Shown here: positions 32,644 to 41,991 of the stretch, piece after piece
Numbering within the stretch: position 1 is the stretch's first letter
How the letters are laid out: every line of letters starts with the position of its first letter
Assembly: GCA_028282005.1 (NCBI GenBank)
Contig: JANQIV010000250.1
Coordinates: 1 to 43,508, forward strand
DNA: 43,508 nt
Direction: 5' to 3'
DNA from: Melioribacteraceae bacterium
Lineage (GTDB): Bacteria; Bacteroidota; Ignavibacteria; Ignavibacteriales; Melioribacteraceae
The notes under the pieces: generated by a model
The model's database searches: none
Seen by the model: the letters and a program-made list of their open reading frames with translations, nothing else
What the model was told of the DNA's origin: nothing
Position numbers and translations under genes: made by a program

Positions 32644-33750
32644 ATGAAAAAACTTTTAACTGTTGTACTATTGTTACTACTTACTGTTTCAACACAAGCG
32701 CAATTAGCGAAAGATAGTTGGGCTTTTGGTTTTGGTTTCTCATACCCGAGATATCAAAGCTCTAACTTGGTGCCATCAATGTCTAATTATGGTGCTTATC
32801 TAGAAGTAAAAAGAAGTTTGTCAGAACATATTGCATTAAGAGGACAAGCTAAGTTTTCACATCTTGAAGGCAAAAGACCAGGTAGAGTAGGAGATAATGT
32901 GACTGGTACTACAACAACTACTGATCTTATCTCCGGTAATTTTGATTTGATTTATACTTTTGTCCCGTGTGAACCCGTTTCTCCGTATTTTCATATTGGT
33001 ATTGGTGCAGCTTTTCAAAGTCTAGATAATCAATTTAATACCACAATTGATGATACTAAAATTGATGGTCAAATTAGCACAGGATTTGGTGTTGATTGGA
33101 ACTTAGATGATGAATGGAAAATTAAAACAGAATTGACTTACTATTCATACAATTCTTCAGAATTAGATGGACATAACGCATTAAGTGATGGTGGTGGGCT
33201 TTTTGGTAATGGTAAAGACTCCTACGTAACACTTGACCTTGGTTTGCTTTATTTCTTTGACAAAGGTGAGCCTTCAAAATTATGTCAATTATATGATGGC
33301 GTAAGAATTGAATACGAACCAATTGATTATGAAAGAGTTGAAAACATTGTTAAGAAAAATATTCCACGTGAAGTAGTTAAAGAAGTTGTTGTTGAAAAAC
33401 CTGTTGAGAAAAAACAAAATTGGGTATTAGTTGGACTGAATTTCGCATTTGCTAGTTCAAAATTAAATGATGAAGCTTTCCCAGTATTGTTCCACAACTT
33501 AATGGTACTATTACAAAATCCTGACCTTAAAGTAGAAATTGGTGGCCATACTGATAACGTTGGTTCAGAAAAGAACAATACCAAATTATCTATTGAAAGA
33601 GCTGAAACAGTTAAGAAATACTTAGTTGCTCGTGGTGTTTCTGCTGACAGATTAACTGTTAAAGGTTATGGCGAATCAATGCCGGTTGCTGATAACAAAA
33701 CTGCTGAAGGAAGAGCTCTTAACAGAAGAATTGAATTCAAAGTTAAATAA
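32644..33750 (+). CDS. OmpA-family outer-membrane protein
   Basis: This ~368-residue protein has a signal peptide (KKLLTVVLLLLLTVSTQAQ) and an N-terminal beta-barrel of about 200 residues. A linker (EVVKEVVVEKPVEKKQ) leads to a C-terminal OmpA peptidoglycan-binding domain with IGGHTDNVGSEKNN and the ending GRALNRRIEFKVK. I chose the ATG at 32644 because AGGAGG lies 7 bp upstream (32631-32636); an upstream TTG at 32638 would overlap the optimal spacing. It anchors the outer membrane to peptidoglycan. A terminator follows directly. Confidence 0.93.
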   Translation: MKKLLTVVLLLLLTVSTQAQLAKDSWAFGFGFSYPRYQSSNLVPSMSNYGAYLEVKRSLSEHIALRGQAKFSHLEGKRPGRVGDNVTGTTTTTDLISGNFDLIYTFVPCEPVSPYFHIGIGAAFQSLDNQFNTTIDDTKIDGQISTGFGVDWNLDDEWKIKTELTYYSYNSSELDGHNALSDGGGLFGNGKDSYVTLDLGLLYFFDKGEPSKLCQLYDGVRIEYEPIDYERVENIVKKNIPREVVKEVVVEKPVEKKQNWVLVGLNFAFASSKLNDEAFPVLFHNLMVLLQNPDLKVEIGGHTDNVGSEKNNTKLSIERAETVKKYLVARGVSADRLTVKGYGESMPVADNKTAEGRALNRRIEFKVK

Positions 33751-33770
33751 AAACTTATTTGAATTTTTTC

Positions 33771-33800
33771 AAAAAGGCTGCTGAATAAGCGGCCTTTTTT
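33771..33800 (+). terminator. Rho-independent terminator after the ompA-like gene
   Basis: AAAAAGGC plus GCT pairs with AGC plus GCCTTTTTT around GAATA (33783-33787), with one T-G pair inside the stem. The T-run is at 33795-33800. Confidence 0.85.
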
Positions 33801-33812
33801 ATTTTAAAACTC

Positions 33813-33843
33813 TTGTCTTTTCAATTAATTTAATCTACATTTG
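33813..33843 (+). promoter_or_regulatory. Bacteroidota-type promoter of the pyr operon
   Basis: TTG at 33813-33815 is followed by a 20-bp spacer and TACATTTG at 33836-33843. This is a full match to the TTG-N(19-21)-TAnnTTTG consensus of Bacteroidota sigma factors. It lies 110 bp upstream of pyrR, right after the preceding terminator, leaving a leader of about 100 nt. Confidence 0.65.
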
Positions 33844-33911
33844 AAACCAAAATATTCCTTTAACTTTATCCGGGAGATAAATAAGGATTGAAAACAAATT
33901 TCAAAAATTAA

Positions 33912-33941
33912 AGAGGACCTCTGCGACGAAAGTCAAGGAGG
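33912..33941 (+). promoter_or_regulatory. Leader hairpin that covers the pyrR ribosome-binding site
   Basis: CCTC (33918-33921) can pair with GAGG (33938-33941), the core of the pyrR Shine-Dalgarno. Inside, GAC (33925-33927) pairs with GTC (33932-33934) around a GAAA tetraloop. A competing AGAGG (33912-33916) just upstream can pair with the same CCTCT. This arrangement could switch access to the ribosome-binding site, and PyrR is known to bind RNA hairpins in pyr leaders. Binding by PyrR here is inference. Confidence 0.45.
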
Positions 33942-33952
33942 ATTTTTTGTAT

Positions 33953-34510
33953 ATGGAAATAAAAGCAACTATAATTGATGAAGAAGGTTTGAACCGAACC
34001 GTTACAAGACTTGCACATGAAATACTTGAAAGAAACAAAGGTTCAGAAAATTTAGTAGTACTTGGGATGAGAACACGTGGCGAATTCCTTGCTCAAAGAA
34101 TTCATAAAAAAATTATGGAAATTGAGAATAAAGAAATACCACTCGGAGTTCTTGATATCACTTTATACCGTGATGATTTCAGAACAAGATTAAAACAACC
34201 TGAAGTATCAACAACCAATATTACTTTTGATCTAAACGAAAAAAATGTCGTTCTTGTTGATGATGTACTTTATACAGGCAGAACAATTAGGGCCGCTTTA
34301 GATGCAGTTATGGATATTGGTCGTCCCAGCACAGTTCAGTTTTGCACATTGGTTGACCGCGGACACCGTGAACTACCAGTTAAAGCAGACTTTATAGGAA
34401 AGAATATTCCTACCTCATTTAATGAAGAAGTAAAAGTTAAAATGAAAGAAATTGACGGTGAAGACGCTGTCTACTTAGTGGAAATTAAAAAAGAAAATAA
34501 TGAGAGTTAA
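33953..34510 (+). CDS. pyrR: PyrR bifunctional pyr regulator / uracil phosphoribosyltransferase
   Basis: This ~185-residue phosphoribosyltransferase has the PRPP-binding motif VVLVDDVLYTGRTIRAAL near residues 99-116. The VLGMRTRGEFLAQRI and TLYRDDF segments are typical of PyrR. It senses UMP/PRPP and can regulate pyr mRNA, besides making UMP from uracil. ATG 33953 gives the usual N-terminus with AAGGAGG 11 bp upstream. A TTG at 33947 (two residues longer) has closer spacing and cannot be excluded. It is the first gene of pyrR-pyrB-pyrC, 3 bp before pyrB. Confidence 0.93.
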   Translation: MEIKATIIDEEGLNRTVTRLAHEILERNKGSENLVVLGMRTRGEFLAQRIHKKIMEIENKEIPLGVLDITLYRDDFRTRLKQPEVSTTNITFDLNEKNVVLVDDVLYTGRTIRAALDAVMDIGRPSTVQFCTLVDRGHRELPVKADFIGKNIPTSFNEEVKVKMKEIDGEDAVYLVEIKKENNES

Positions 34511-34513
34511 ATT

Positions 34514-35434
34514 ATGCCGTTATCTAGTAAACATTTATTAGGTTTATCTGGAGTTCCTAAAGAGGATATTCAACTTATCCTTGATACCGCAGTTACCTTT
34601 CGGGAAATCCTTGAAAGGCCTATCAAAAAAGTCCCCACTTTAAAAGGAAAAACAATTGTAAATTTATTTTTCGAGAATTCAACAAGAACCAGAATATCAT
34701 TTGAACTTGCTCAGAAAAGGCTTTCTGCTGACACAGTGAATTTTACAACTTCGTCTAGTAGTACCAAAAAAGGAGAAACATTTAAAGATACCGTCCTCAA
34801 CATTGAAGCAATGAAAATCGATATGATTGTGGTCAGGCATCAGTCGGCTGGTGTTCCGCAATTTTTAACAAAAATTTCTAACGCGAGTATTATCAATGCT
34901 GGCGATGGAAGGCATGAGCACCCAACTCAGGCTTTGCTTGATATGTACTCGATTAAAGAAAAGATTGGTAAAATTGATGGACTCAAAGTTTGTATAGTTG
35001 GAGATATTGCTCACAGCCGTGTTGCAATTTCAAACATTGCCGGTTTAATTTCAATGGGGGCTAAAGTTTCAGTATGTGGACCTGCAACGATGATTCCAAA
35101 AAGCATTGAATCACTTGGAGTAACAGTTCATCATGATATAAACAAAGCAATTGCTGAAAATGATGTGCTCAATATTCTTCGCATACAGCTTGAAAGAAAG
35201 GCCGGAACAAATATTCCATCATTAAGAGAATATCACAATTACTTTGGTGTAACTGAAGAAAGGTTAGAAAAAAATAACAAAGATATTTTAATACTTCATC
35301 CGGGCCCAATTAACAGAGGAGTTGAGATTTCTTCTGAAGTAGCTGATGGACCTTATCAAGTTATTTTAGATCAAGTAACAAATGGTGTTGCAGTCAGAAT
35401 GGCTGTTCTTTATCTATTAGGAACAATGAATTAA
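34514..35434 (+). CDS. pyrB: Aspartate carbamoyltransferase catalytic subunit
   Basis: PyrB joins carbamoyl phosphate and aspartate, the first committed step of pyrimidine synthesis. The 306-residue length is standard. The carbamoyl-phosphate motif FFENSTRTRISFE is near residues 52-64, HPTQALLD near 136-143, and the substrate loop includes SSSTKKGETFKD. HPGPINRGVE near 260 is also conserved. It sits between pyrR and pyrC with short gaps (3 and 15 bp). No pyrI regulatory subunit is present. Confidence 0.97.
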   Translation: MPLSSKHLLGLSGVPKEDIQLILDTAVTFREILERPIKKVPTLKGKTIVNLFFENSTRTRISFELAQKRLSADTVNFTTSSSSTKKGETFKDTVLNIEAMKIDMIVVRHQSAGVPQFLTKISNASIINAGDGRHEHPTQALLDMYSIKEKIGKIDGLKVCIVGDIAHSRVAISNIAGLISMGAKVSVCGPATMIPKSIESLGVTVHHDINKAIAENDVLNILRIQLERKAGTNIPSLREYHNYFGVTEERLEKNNKDILILHPGPINRGVEISSEVADGPYQVILDQVTNGVAVRMAVLYLLGTMN

Positions 35435-35449
35435 AACTAAAGGTGTTAA

Positions 35450-36739
35450 ATGAAAATTGCTATTAAAGGATTAAAAATTCTAAATCCTCAGCAAGACCTT
35501 AATATAAAAGGGGATTTGTTGATTGAAGATGGAATAATTAAAAAAGTTGGTGACTTAACTGATGAAGAGTTGTCTGGTGCAAAAATATACGAACTTGATA
35601 ACCATTACTGTGTACCCGGACTTTTTGATATGCATGTGCATTTGAGAGAACCTGGCAGAGAAGATGAAGAAACAGTTGAAACCGGTTGTAATGCTGCAGC
35701 AAACGGCGGATTCACTGCCATAGCTTGCATGCCGAATACAAGTCCTAATGCTGATTCATCTGAAGTTGTAAGATATATAAAAGATCAAGCCGCAAATCAT
35801 TTGGTAAATGTTTATCCGATTGGAGCAGTAACTGTTGAAAGAAAAGGAGAAAACCTTGCACCCATAGCAGAAATGTTTGATGCAGGTGCTGTAGGTTTTT
35901 CAGATGATGGTGTTGCTGTTAAGTCTGCTGGAATTTTGAAAAGTGCAATGGAATACACAAAAATGTACGATGCGCCAATTATTGAACACTGTGAAGATGA
36001 GTCTTTGTCAGACGGGCATATGAATGAAAGTGCAGTTTCAACCCTTTTAGGTATTCCACCTTTACCGAGTGTATCAGAAGATTTGATTGTTATGCGTGAT
36101 ATTCTTATTGCCGAATATGTTGGCGCAAGAGTTCACATTGCACATATTAGTTCAAAAAATGCAGTAGATTTAGTTAGGCAAGCAAAGAAAAAGGGAATTC
36201 AAGTAACAGCTGAAGTAACACCTCATCACTTTACTTTAACAGATGAATCTTTGAAAACTTACGACACAAACTATAAGATGAATCCGCCATTAAGAGAAGA
36301 GAAAGATGTTGAAGCAATGATAGAGGGCTTAAAAGATGGAACGATTGATTGTATCGCAAGTGACCACGCTCCGCATTCATCTGAAGAAAAAGAATTTGAG
36401 TTTATATATGCTCCTAACGGAATTTTAGGATTAGAAACTCAGCTTGGAATAGCGCTCACTGAGCTTTATCATAAAAAAGTATTAACTATGGAACAAATGG
36501 TTGAAAAGCTTTCAATCAATCCAAGGAAGATATTAAATATTCCAATTCCTGAAATTAAAGAAGGCGAAAAAGCAGATCTTACTATTTTTGATGCTGATGC
36601 TGTCTGGACAGTAGATTTAAAAAAGCAAAAAAGTAAATCAAAAAATTCTCCTTTCGATAAAAAACTCTTAACTGGAAAACAGACCGCTACGATTTGTAAT
36701 CAAAAAATGTTTATCGATAATGAGTTTATGGATATATAA
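35450..36739 (+). CDS. pyrC: Dihydroorotase (class I)
   Basis: PyrC cyclises carbamoyl-aspartate to dihydroorotate. The 429-residue protein has the metal motif DMHVHLREPGREDEET near 59-74, further metal-ligand regions IIEHCEDESL near 179, VHIAHISSKNAV near 231 and the catalytic Asp in ASDHAPHS near 303. This is the full set of a class I zinc dihydroorotase. It is the last gene of the operon and is followed by a terminator. Confidence 0.96.
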   Translation: MKIAIKGLKILNPQQDLNIKGDLLIEDGIIKKVGDLTDEELSGAKIYELDNHYCVPGLFDMHVHLREPGREDEETVETGCNAAANGGFTAIACMPNTSPNADSSEVVRYIKDQAANHLVNVYPIGAVTVERKGENLAPIAEMFDAGAVGFSDDGVAVKSAGILKSAMEYTKMYDAPIIEHCEDESLSDGHMNESAVSTLLGIPPLPSVSEDLIVMRDILIAEYVGARVHIAHISSKNAVDLVRQAKKKGIQVTAEVTPHHFTLTDESLKTYDTNYKMNPPLREEKDVEAMIEGLKDGTIDCIASDHAPHSSEEKEFEFIYAPNGILGLETQLGIALTELYHKKVLTMEQMVEKLSINPRKILNIPIPEIKEGEKADLTIFDADAVWTVDLKKQKSKSKNSPFDKKLLTGKQTATICNQKMFIDNEFMDI

Positions 36740-36780
36740 ATTACGACTCACGACTGTACACTTTATTAGACATTTTTTTG

Positions 36781-36808
36781 AAAGGGACTAAATAAAGTCC
36801 CTTTTTAA
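36781..36808 (+). terminator. Rho-independent terminator of the pyr operon
   Basis: AAAGGGACT (36781-36789) pairs with AGTCCCTTT (36796-36804) around AAATAA, followed by more T. It closes the pyrR-pyrB-pyrC operon 41 bp after pyrC. Confidence 0.9.
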
Positions 36809-36879
36809 ATGAATTTTACCCAATTTCTATTTGGCACTCTGTTTGAATTTATTGTTATAAATTTTAATGGAGGCTGAAA

Positions 36880-37719
36880 ATGTTAAAGAAAATAATTACC
36901 CCGCTTATTTTAATAGTAGTAGTTGGATTTTACGGTTGCGATGATGACAGATATATTGACACTACTCCTCCTGCACCGCCAGTAAATGTAGACACATATG
37001 TTGCTGATGGAGAAGTAGAAATAATTTGGGATCACAATAGAGAATCAGACCTTGCCGGATACAACATTTATTATAGTTACGCTTACAACGATCCTTATAC
37101 TCTGATAGGCAGCACTGGCAGTAATGTTAACAGATTTGTTGATTTTGATGTAAACAATGGTGTAAAGTACTACTATGCAGTAGCAGCTTATGACTTAAAT
37201 GGAAATGAAAGTGAATTAAGTTATGATGAAGTTTATGGCGTACCAAGACCGGAAGGAATGAATCAATCAGTATTCGATTATATTAAGTTCCCGGCTTCTG
37301 CAGGCTATGATTTTAGTGAATATCAAATAGGTTCTTACAATGAAGTTACAGATGATTATTCTGCAGATTTCTTTTTCGAAAACTTTGAAGGTACGTTTTA
37401 TCTAAACGTTTGGGATGATAGTGATATTCAAAGTATGGGCAGCACAAATAATATTTATGATATTATTTATGCACCGTTAACCGGTTGGGTACCACTCGTA
37501 GAAGGAGAAAATGTAAAATACATTGAAGCAAGAGTTGGTCACACATATGTAGTTTATACTTGGGACAATCACTTTGCCAAAGTAAGAATAAACGCCATAA
37601 CAAATGAAAGAGTAATTTTTGATTGGGCTTACCAGTTAATTGAAGGAGAAAGACAATTAAAAACAAATACGAAAACCAAAAGAGATGAACTTCCAAAAGA
37701 AATAATCAAAAATAGATAA
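36880..37719 (+). CDS. Lipoprotein with fibronectin type III domain
   Basis: This 279-residue protein has a lipoprotein signal peptide (hydrophobic stretch then VVGFYGC, Cys20 as the lipid site). A fibronectin type III-like domain spans about 29-120 (PPAPPVNVDTYVADGEVEII, DLAGYNIYYS, YYYAVAAYDLNGNES). The C-terminal half is not recognised. Expected location: anchored in the inner or outer membrane facing the periplasm or surface. GGAG precedes the ATG, and a terminator follows the stop. Confidence 0.8.
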   Translation: MLKKIITPLILIVVVGFYGCDDDRYIDTTPPAPPVNVDTYVADGEVEIIWDHNRESDLAGYNIYYSYAYNDPYTLIGSTGSNVNRFVDFDVNNGVKYYYAVAAYDLNGNESELSYDEVYGVPRPEGMNQSVFDYIKFPASAGYDFSEYQIGSYNEVTDDYSADFFFENFEGTFYLNVWDDSDIQSMGSTNNIYDIIYAPLTGWVPLVEGENVKYIEARVGHTYVVYTWDNHFAKVRINAITNERVIFDWAYQLIEGERQLKTNTKTKRDELPKEIIKNR

Positions 37720-37744
37720 TTGCCCCTCGCATTTCTACTTGACC

Positions 37745-37776
37745 AGCATGCCGGATTTTACGGCATGCTTTTTTTA
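37745..37776 (+). terminator. Rho-independent terminator after the FN3 lipoprotein gene
   Basis: AGCATGCCG (37745-37753) pairs perfectly with CGGCATGCT (37761-37769) around a 7-nt loop and is followed by a T-run. This is a strong terminator. Confidence 0.92.
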
Positions 37777-37805
37777 TCTTATTTGATTATTTTCAGAAAG
37801 ATAAT

Positions 37806-38255
37806 ATGAAACCTCTATTCAAAATATTTCCATGCTTGTTAATACTTTTTGTCACCAGTGTTTTTGGGCAGATTAATAATTTAATGGATACAAAATCAAT
37901 TAATACTTTAGATAATCAAGCTCAAGAGGTTTTAAAACTCTTTGAAGAAGGTGTAAATGAAGGGGAAGTAAAAAAGTTTTCCACTTATTTTAATGATGAA
38001 ACTTATGTGAGCCTTAAAAGTTCTGTAAGTGGAACATTTAGCTCAAACCAATTATATCATATTATTCAAGATTATTTTAATGTGTATCACCCCTATAGTT
38101 TTAGGCTGACAAACATTATTACAAATACAAAATTTCCTTATGCCACTGGTGAAATGAATTACAGCTATCATTCAATTAAAGGTAAAGCAAAAGTATATAT
38201 CTCTTTAGATTATTTAAAAGATAGCTGGCGAATCGTTCAAATTTCAATTCAATAA
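37806..38255 (+). CDS. DUF4783-like secreted protein
   Basis: This 149-residue protein has a signal peptide (LFKIFPCLLILFVTSVFGQ) and one compact domain with the pattern LFEEGVNEGEVKKFSTYF, then SLKSSVSGTFSSNQLYHIIQ and ending KDSWRIVQISI. This is an NTF2/SnoaL-like fold seen in DUF4783 proteins of Bacteroidota. There are no catalytic residues. It is followed after 4 bp by the histidine kinase gene, so the two probably share a transcript. Confidence 0.7.
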   Translation: MKPLFKIFPCLLILFVTSVFGQINNLMDTKSINTLDNQAQEVLKLFEEGVNEGEVKKFSTYFNDETYVSLKSSVSGTFSSNQLYHIIQDYFNVYHPYSFRLTNIITNTKFPYATGEMNYSYHSIKGKAKVYISLDYLKDSWRIVQISIQ

Positions 38256-38259
38256 TGAA

Positions 38260-41200
38260 ATGACAAAACTATTTAACCTCTCCCGCAAATTTTACACTAT
38301 CGTAACAATTTTTTTTGTGACAACAATTATTGCCCTTGGTTTACTTTCCCCTATAATTTTGAATTCTTATGAAGAAAATTGGGAGGAAAGATTAGCAGAA
38401 AAAATTGATGAAATTGAAGAGAGAGTAAAATCTAAATTTGCACAAAAAGAAAAGTTTGTTGTTGAAAAAAGTAATTCAGTTGAAAAAGAGATTCAAACAA
38501 TATTAAGTGAAAGAGAAAGCTCCCACTTATTTGAATATTTTAAGAATTATCATGCTGTAGAAAATGAAATTCTTTTAATCGTTAATAAAGATAACGAATT
38601 GCTGGCTTGGTCAGTAAATGGAGTCTCTTTTAATTTTGATTTATTAGAAAATAATTCTCTTACTTTTATCGAGTTAGATTTATTCACATTTCTCGCTGCG
38701 AGGAAAAAAATTGACGAATTTCATGATTTAATTTTTTTACTGCCGATGGAGAAAAACTATTTTCTATCAAACGATTTTTATGAAAAAATCAGTTTCACGG
38801 AATCATTAGTCAATAGTTTTAGTACTCCATTTCAAATTAATTATTTCAGCAATAATGGTTTTTCTGTTGATGGTAGAAATCACTCGTTTTACCTGATTAG
38901 TAGTGAAGGTGAAAAAATTGGTGCAGTTACTTTTAGAAAACCTTCCCTAAATTCTGAATTACTAAATGTGTCAGATTTTGTTATTGAGTTGCAGCTAGTA
39001 TTTACAATAATGTTATTACTGGTTTTGAGTATCCTGTATTTTTCCTATTTCAAAAAATATAATAATGATTTACTCAAACTCGCTTCAGTAATAACCTACT
39101 TTGTTTGTCTGAGATTTATTTTATTCTTTCTTAAAATACCGGCAAAATTTTTTGATAATGATTTAATCAATCCATCTTATTTTTCTTCAACCTTTGCGTT
39201 TGGGATAGTCAAGTCTCCGCTTGAATTTTTTATTTCTGTTTTTTTAATCCTGTTGATTGCGTTAAGTCTTTATAATTATGCAATAAAAAATTTGTTAAAA
39301 ACAAATTCACACTCATCAAACTGGACTAAATTCTTTGTAACATTTGTTGCATGTTTATCATTATACTTACTCACACTTAGGGGTTTGGGAGCAACTGTTC
39401 GCAGCGTTATTTATGATTCTTCAATTGCATTTTTTAAGAATCCTCAATTACTGCCTGATAATCCCACTATATTTATGCACTTAAGTGTATTAATGGTTAG
39501 TGTATCAATTATAATTTTTTGCTTGGTAATGTTAATTGCAATTTTCAACAGCTTACCGAAAAATATAAATCGAAAAAACTTATTAGTTTTTTTCCTCTTT
39601 TTTGTCGCACTACAATTTTTAGGTTATGCATATGATGAACTGCAGAATTTGCCGCAAGGTACGCCATTTATTAGAAGTATTTTTATAACAATTTCTGTTC
39701 TTTTACTAATTAGCCATGTTTACTTTCCCAAACGTAAATTAAGTAATTACATTTATTTCCTATTCTTTGCTTCTTTTATTTCAATAAATTTATTAAAGCA
39801 TTACAACTCGGAAATTGAAAAAGATTCATTAAAAATAATTGCAAATAGTTTGAATAGGCCAAATGAAGGAATTGTAAAATTTAATGTAGATGCTGCAATT
39901 TCAAATGAAATTAATAATCCGGATTTGATTGATAAACTTAAGTCTGGCTACTCGAATTTAAATTCGGAAGCTTTCAAGATTTTTGTTAATAGTGGAATAG
40001 CAAGAGTAGCAAATAAATCTTTTGTTTTAGTTCAAAACTCTGTCGGGCAGAATGTCGGCGAATTTAAATTTCCAAATAATAGTTCTACTACAAGTATTTT
40101 TGCACAAAAAAATTTTTACACACAACGGCAAACAGTGACGGAAGCTAATCAGATACTAGGTTATTTAGTTATTGGAGCTTCTCTCGAAAATAATAAAATA
40201 GAAAATTCATTCGAAAGTATTTTTTTCACTCATCCAAATTCATTGTCGCAGTTGGTCCTCGATTTAGATAAGATATCAACTTTTATTTTTGAAAACGATG
40301 AACTAGTATCTCGTCACGGTGAATATATTCTTAATGATAAAAACTATTATTTAATCAAAAATTCAATTGCAAATTCATCTGACTCGTTTGTTACTATAGA
40401 TAATAATGGAAAATTGTTTTTAACCTACGTGCTAAAAAATGAAAATCAAGACCGATTAATTAGTGTGTCATTGCATGAAAAAGACTTAGCCTGGAATCTG
40501 TATGACTTTTTTAAAGTCTTTTTTATACATTCGCTATTGATATTATTAGTGATTCTAGGTTTTGTAACATTTCAAATAGGCAAGTACCGTAAAATCAATT
40601 TCACGTTTAGATTTCAGTTGCTGACCGCATTTTTAATTATTGCAATTATTCCATTGATTTTTCTTGCAAATTATTTTCGTGAACTTACCGACGATAAAAA
40701 CAACTACGCACTGAATTATAAATTAGGTAAGCGTGCTGCCCGGATTGAAAAATACGTTTCAGATTACTACTCGGGGTCTAATATCGATTTGAAGAATATT
40801 TTTCGAAAAGCTAATAATGATCTGGGAATAGATTTTACTGTATTCCGAAATAATGAATTAGTTTTTACTTCTTTGGGGAATATTTATAACGTTGGTTTAT
40901 TACCAAATTTAATTAACCCGGAAGTTTTATATCAGTTGGAAATCCTAAAATATAAAGAACATGTAGTTGAAGAGAAGATAGAAAATTTCGTTTTCAATTC
41001 ACTTTATTATAAATCTAAAATACTAGGTGACGATTATATCATTAAAGTGAACAATGCTTTCAATAATATTCTTTTACCACTTTCAGCAATTGAACTGGAT
41101 ACTTTCCTATTTGGCAGTTATTCTCTCGCAGTAATATTGATAGTAATTATCAGTACCTTGTTGGCAAGCCAGATTTCACAACCAATCAGAAAATTAACAA

Positions 41201-41991
41201 ATGCAACGAAGTCCTTAGCAAGTGGTGATTTAAATGTTAAAGTGGAAGAAAATTATCAAGGTGAAGTTAGAGATTTAGTTCACGGTTTTAATAACATGGT
41301 TAGTGAACTGAAGAAAAATCAAGTTGCAATTACCGATCTTGAAAGGGAAATGGCTTGGAAAGAAATGGCCAGACAAGTTGCACACGAAATCAAAAATCCG
41401 TTAACCCCAATGAAATTGGCCGTCCAACAATTAATCGCAGTTTACGATGATAAATCGAAAAAATTTGATGAAGTTTTTAAGAAAGTCACTGGAACTGTAA
41501 TCGGTCAAATAGATACTTTAACAAACATAGCTTCAGAATTCTCTGCCTTTGCAAGAATGCCTAATATCAAAATGGAAAGAGTTTCAATTTATGATGTGAT
41601 TAAAAAAGTCAGCGATTTATTCATTGATGAAAAAATTAAAATCAGAATTGAAAATATAAATCAATCTATAACTGTAATTGCTGATAAAGACCAGTTAAAT
41701 AGAGTATTTATTAACTTGATTAGAAATGCAATACAAGCTTCAGCAAAGAATATTGAAATAAATTATAAAGAAAATGAAGTCCATCATTTAATCTTTATTA
41801 AAGACGATGGAACAGGGATCAAACCTGAAATTGCAAACAAGATTTTTGATAAGAACTTCACAACAAAAAATAGAGGCATGGGGCTAGGCTTAAACATGGC
41901 TAAAAATTTTATGAATTCTATTGGCGGAGCAATTGAGCTTGTCGAAACATCTGAAAAAGGAACTATATTGCAATTAAAATTCAATAAATAA
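38260..41991 (+). CDS. Large membrane sensor histidine kinase (NtrY-like)
   Basis: This 1243-residue kinase has an N-terminal helix near 12-32 and an extracytoplasmic region to ~240. A block of several transmembrane helices follows (~245-505), then a second extracytoplasmic region. The last helices (~755-775, ~790-815, ~950-970) lead into a HAMP linker (ISQPIRKLTNATKSLASGDL). The phospho-acceptor is His1042 in VAHEIKNPLTPMKLA. The ATPase domain has NLIRNAIQAS (N box), DDGTGI (G1) and GMGLGLNMAKNF (G2). The 'HEIKNPLTP' box is of the NtrY/NtrB type. No response regulator is in the window. The stop overlaps the helicase start by one base (TAATG). Confidence 0.9.
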   Translation: MTKLFNLSRKFYTIVTIFFVTTIIALGLLSPIILNSYEENWEERLAEKIDEIEERVKSKFAQKEKFVVEKSNSVEKEIQTILSERESSHLFEYFKNYHAVENEILLIVNKDNELLAWSVNGVSFNFDLLENNSLTFIELDLFTFLAARKKIDEFHDLIFLLPMEKNYFLSNDFYEKISFTESLVNSFSTPFQINYFSNNGFSVDGRNHSFYLISSEGEKIGAVTFRKPSLNSELLNVSDFVIELQLVFTIMLLLVLSILYFSYFKKYNNDLLKLASVITYFVCLRFILFFLKIPAKFFDNDLINPSYFSSTFAFGIVKSPLEFFISVFLILLIALSLYNYAIKNLLKTNSHSSNWTKFFVTFVACLSLYLLTLRGLGATVRSVIYDSSIAFFKNPQLLPDNPTIFMHLSVLMVSVSIIIFCLVMLIAIFNSLPKNINRKNLLVFFLFFVALQFLGYAYDELQNLPQGTPFIRSIFITISVLLLISHVYFPKRKLSNYIYFLFFASFISINLLKHYNSEIEKDSLKIIANSLNRPNEGIVKFNVDAAISNEINNPDLIDKLKSGYSNLNSEAFKIFVNSGIARVANKSFVLVQNSVGQNVGEFKFPNNSSTTSIFAQKNFYTQRQTVTEANQILGYLVIGASLENNKIENSFESIFFTHPNSLSQLVLDLDKISTFIFENDELVSRHGEYILNDKNYYLIKNSIANSSDSFVTIDNNGKLFLTYVLKNENQDRLISVSLHEKDLAWNLYDFFKVFFIHSLLILLVILGFVTFQIGKYRKINFTFRFQLLTAFLIIAIIPLIFLANYFRELTDDKNNYALNYKLGKRAARIEKYVSDYYSGSNIDLKNIFRKANNDLGIDFTVFRNNELVFTSLGNIYNVGLLPNLINPEVLYQLEILKYKEHVVEEKIENFVFNSLYYKSKILGDDYIIKVNNAFNNILLPLSAIELDTFLFGSYSLAVILIVIISTLLASQISQPIRKLTNATKSLASGDLNVKVEENYQGEVRDLVHGFNNMVSELKKNQVAITDLEREMAWKEMARQVAHEIKNPLTPMKLAVQQLIAVYDDKSKKFDEVFKKVTGTVIGQIDTLTNIASEFSAFARMPNIKMERVSIYDVIKKVSDLFIDEKIKIRIENINQSITVIADKDQLNRVFINLIRNAIQASAKNIEINYKENEVHHLIFIKDDGTGIKPEIANKIFDKNFTTKNRGMGLGLNMAKNFMNSIGGAIELVETSEKGTILQLKFNK

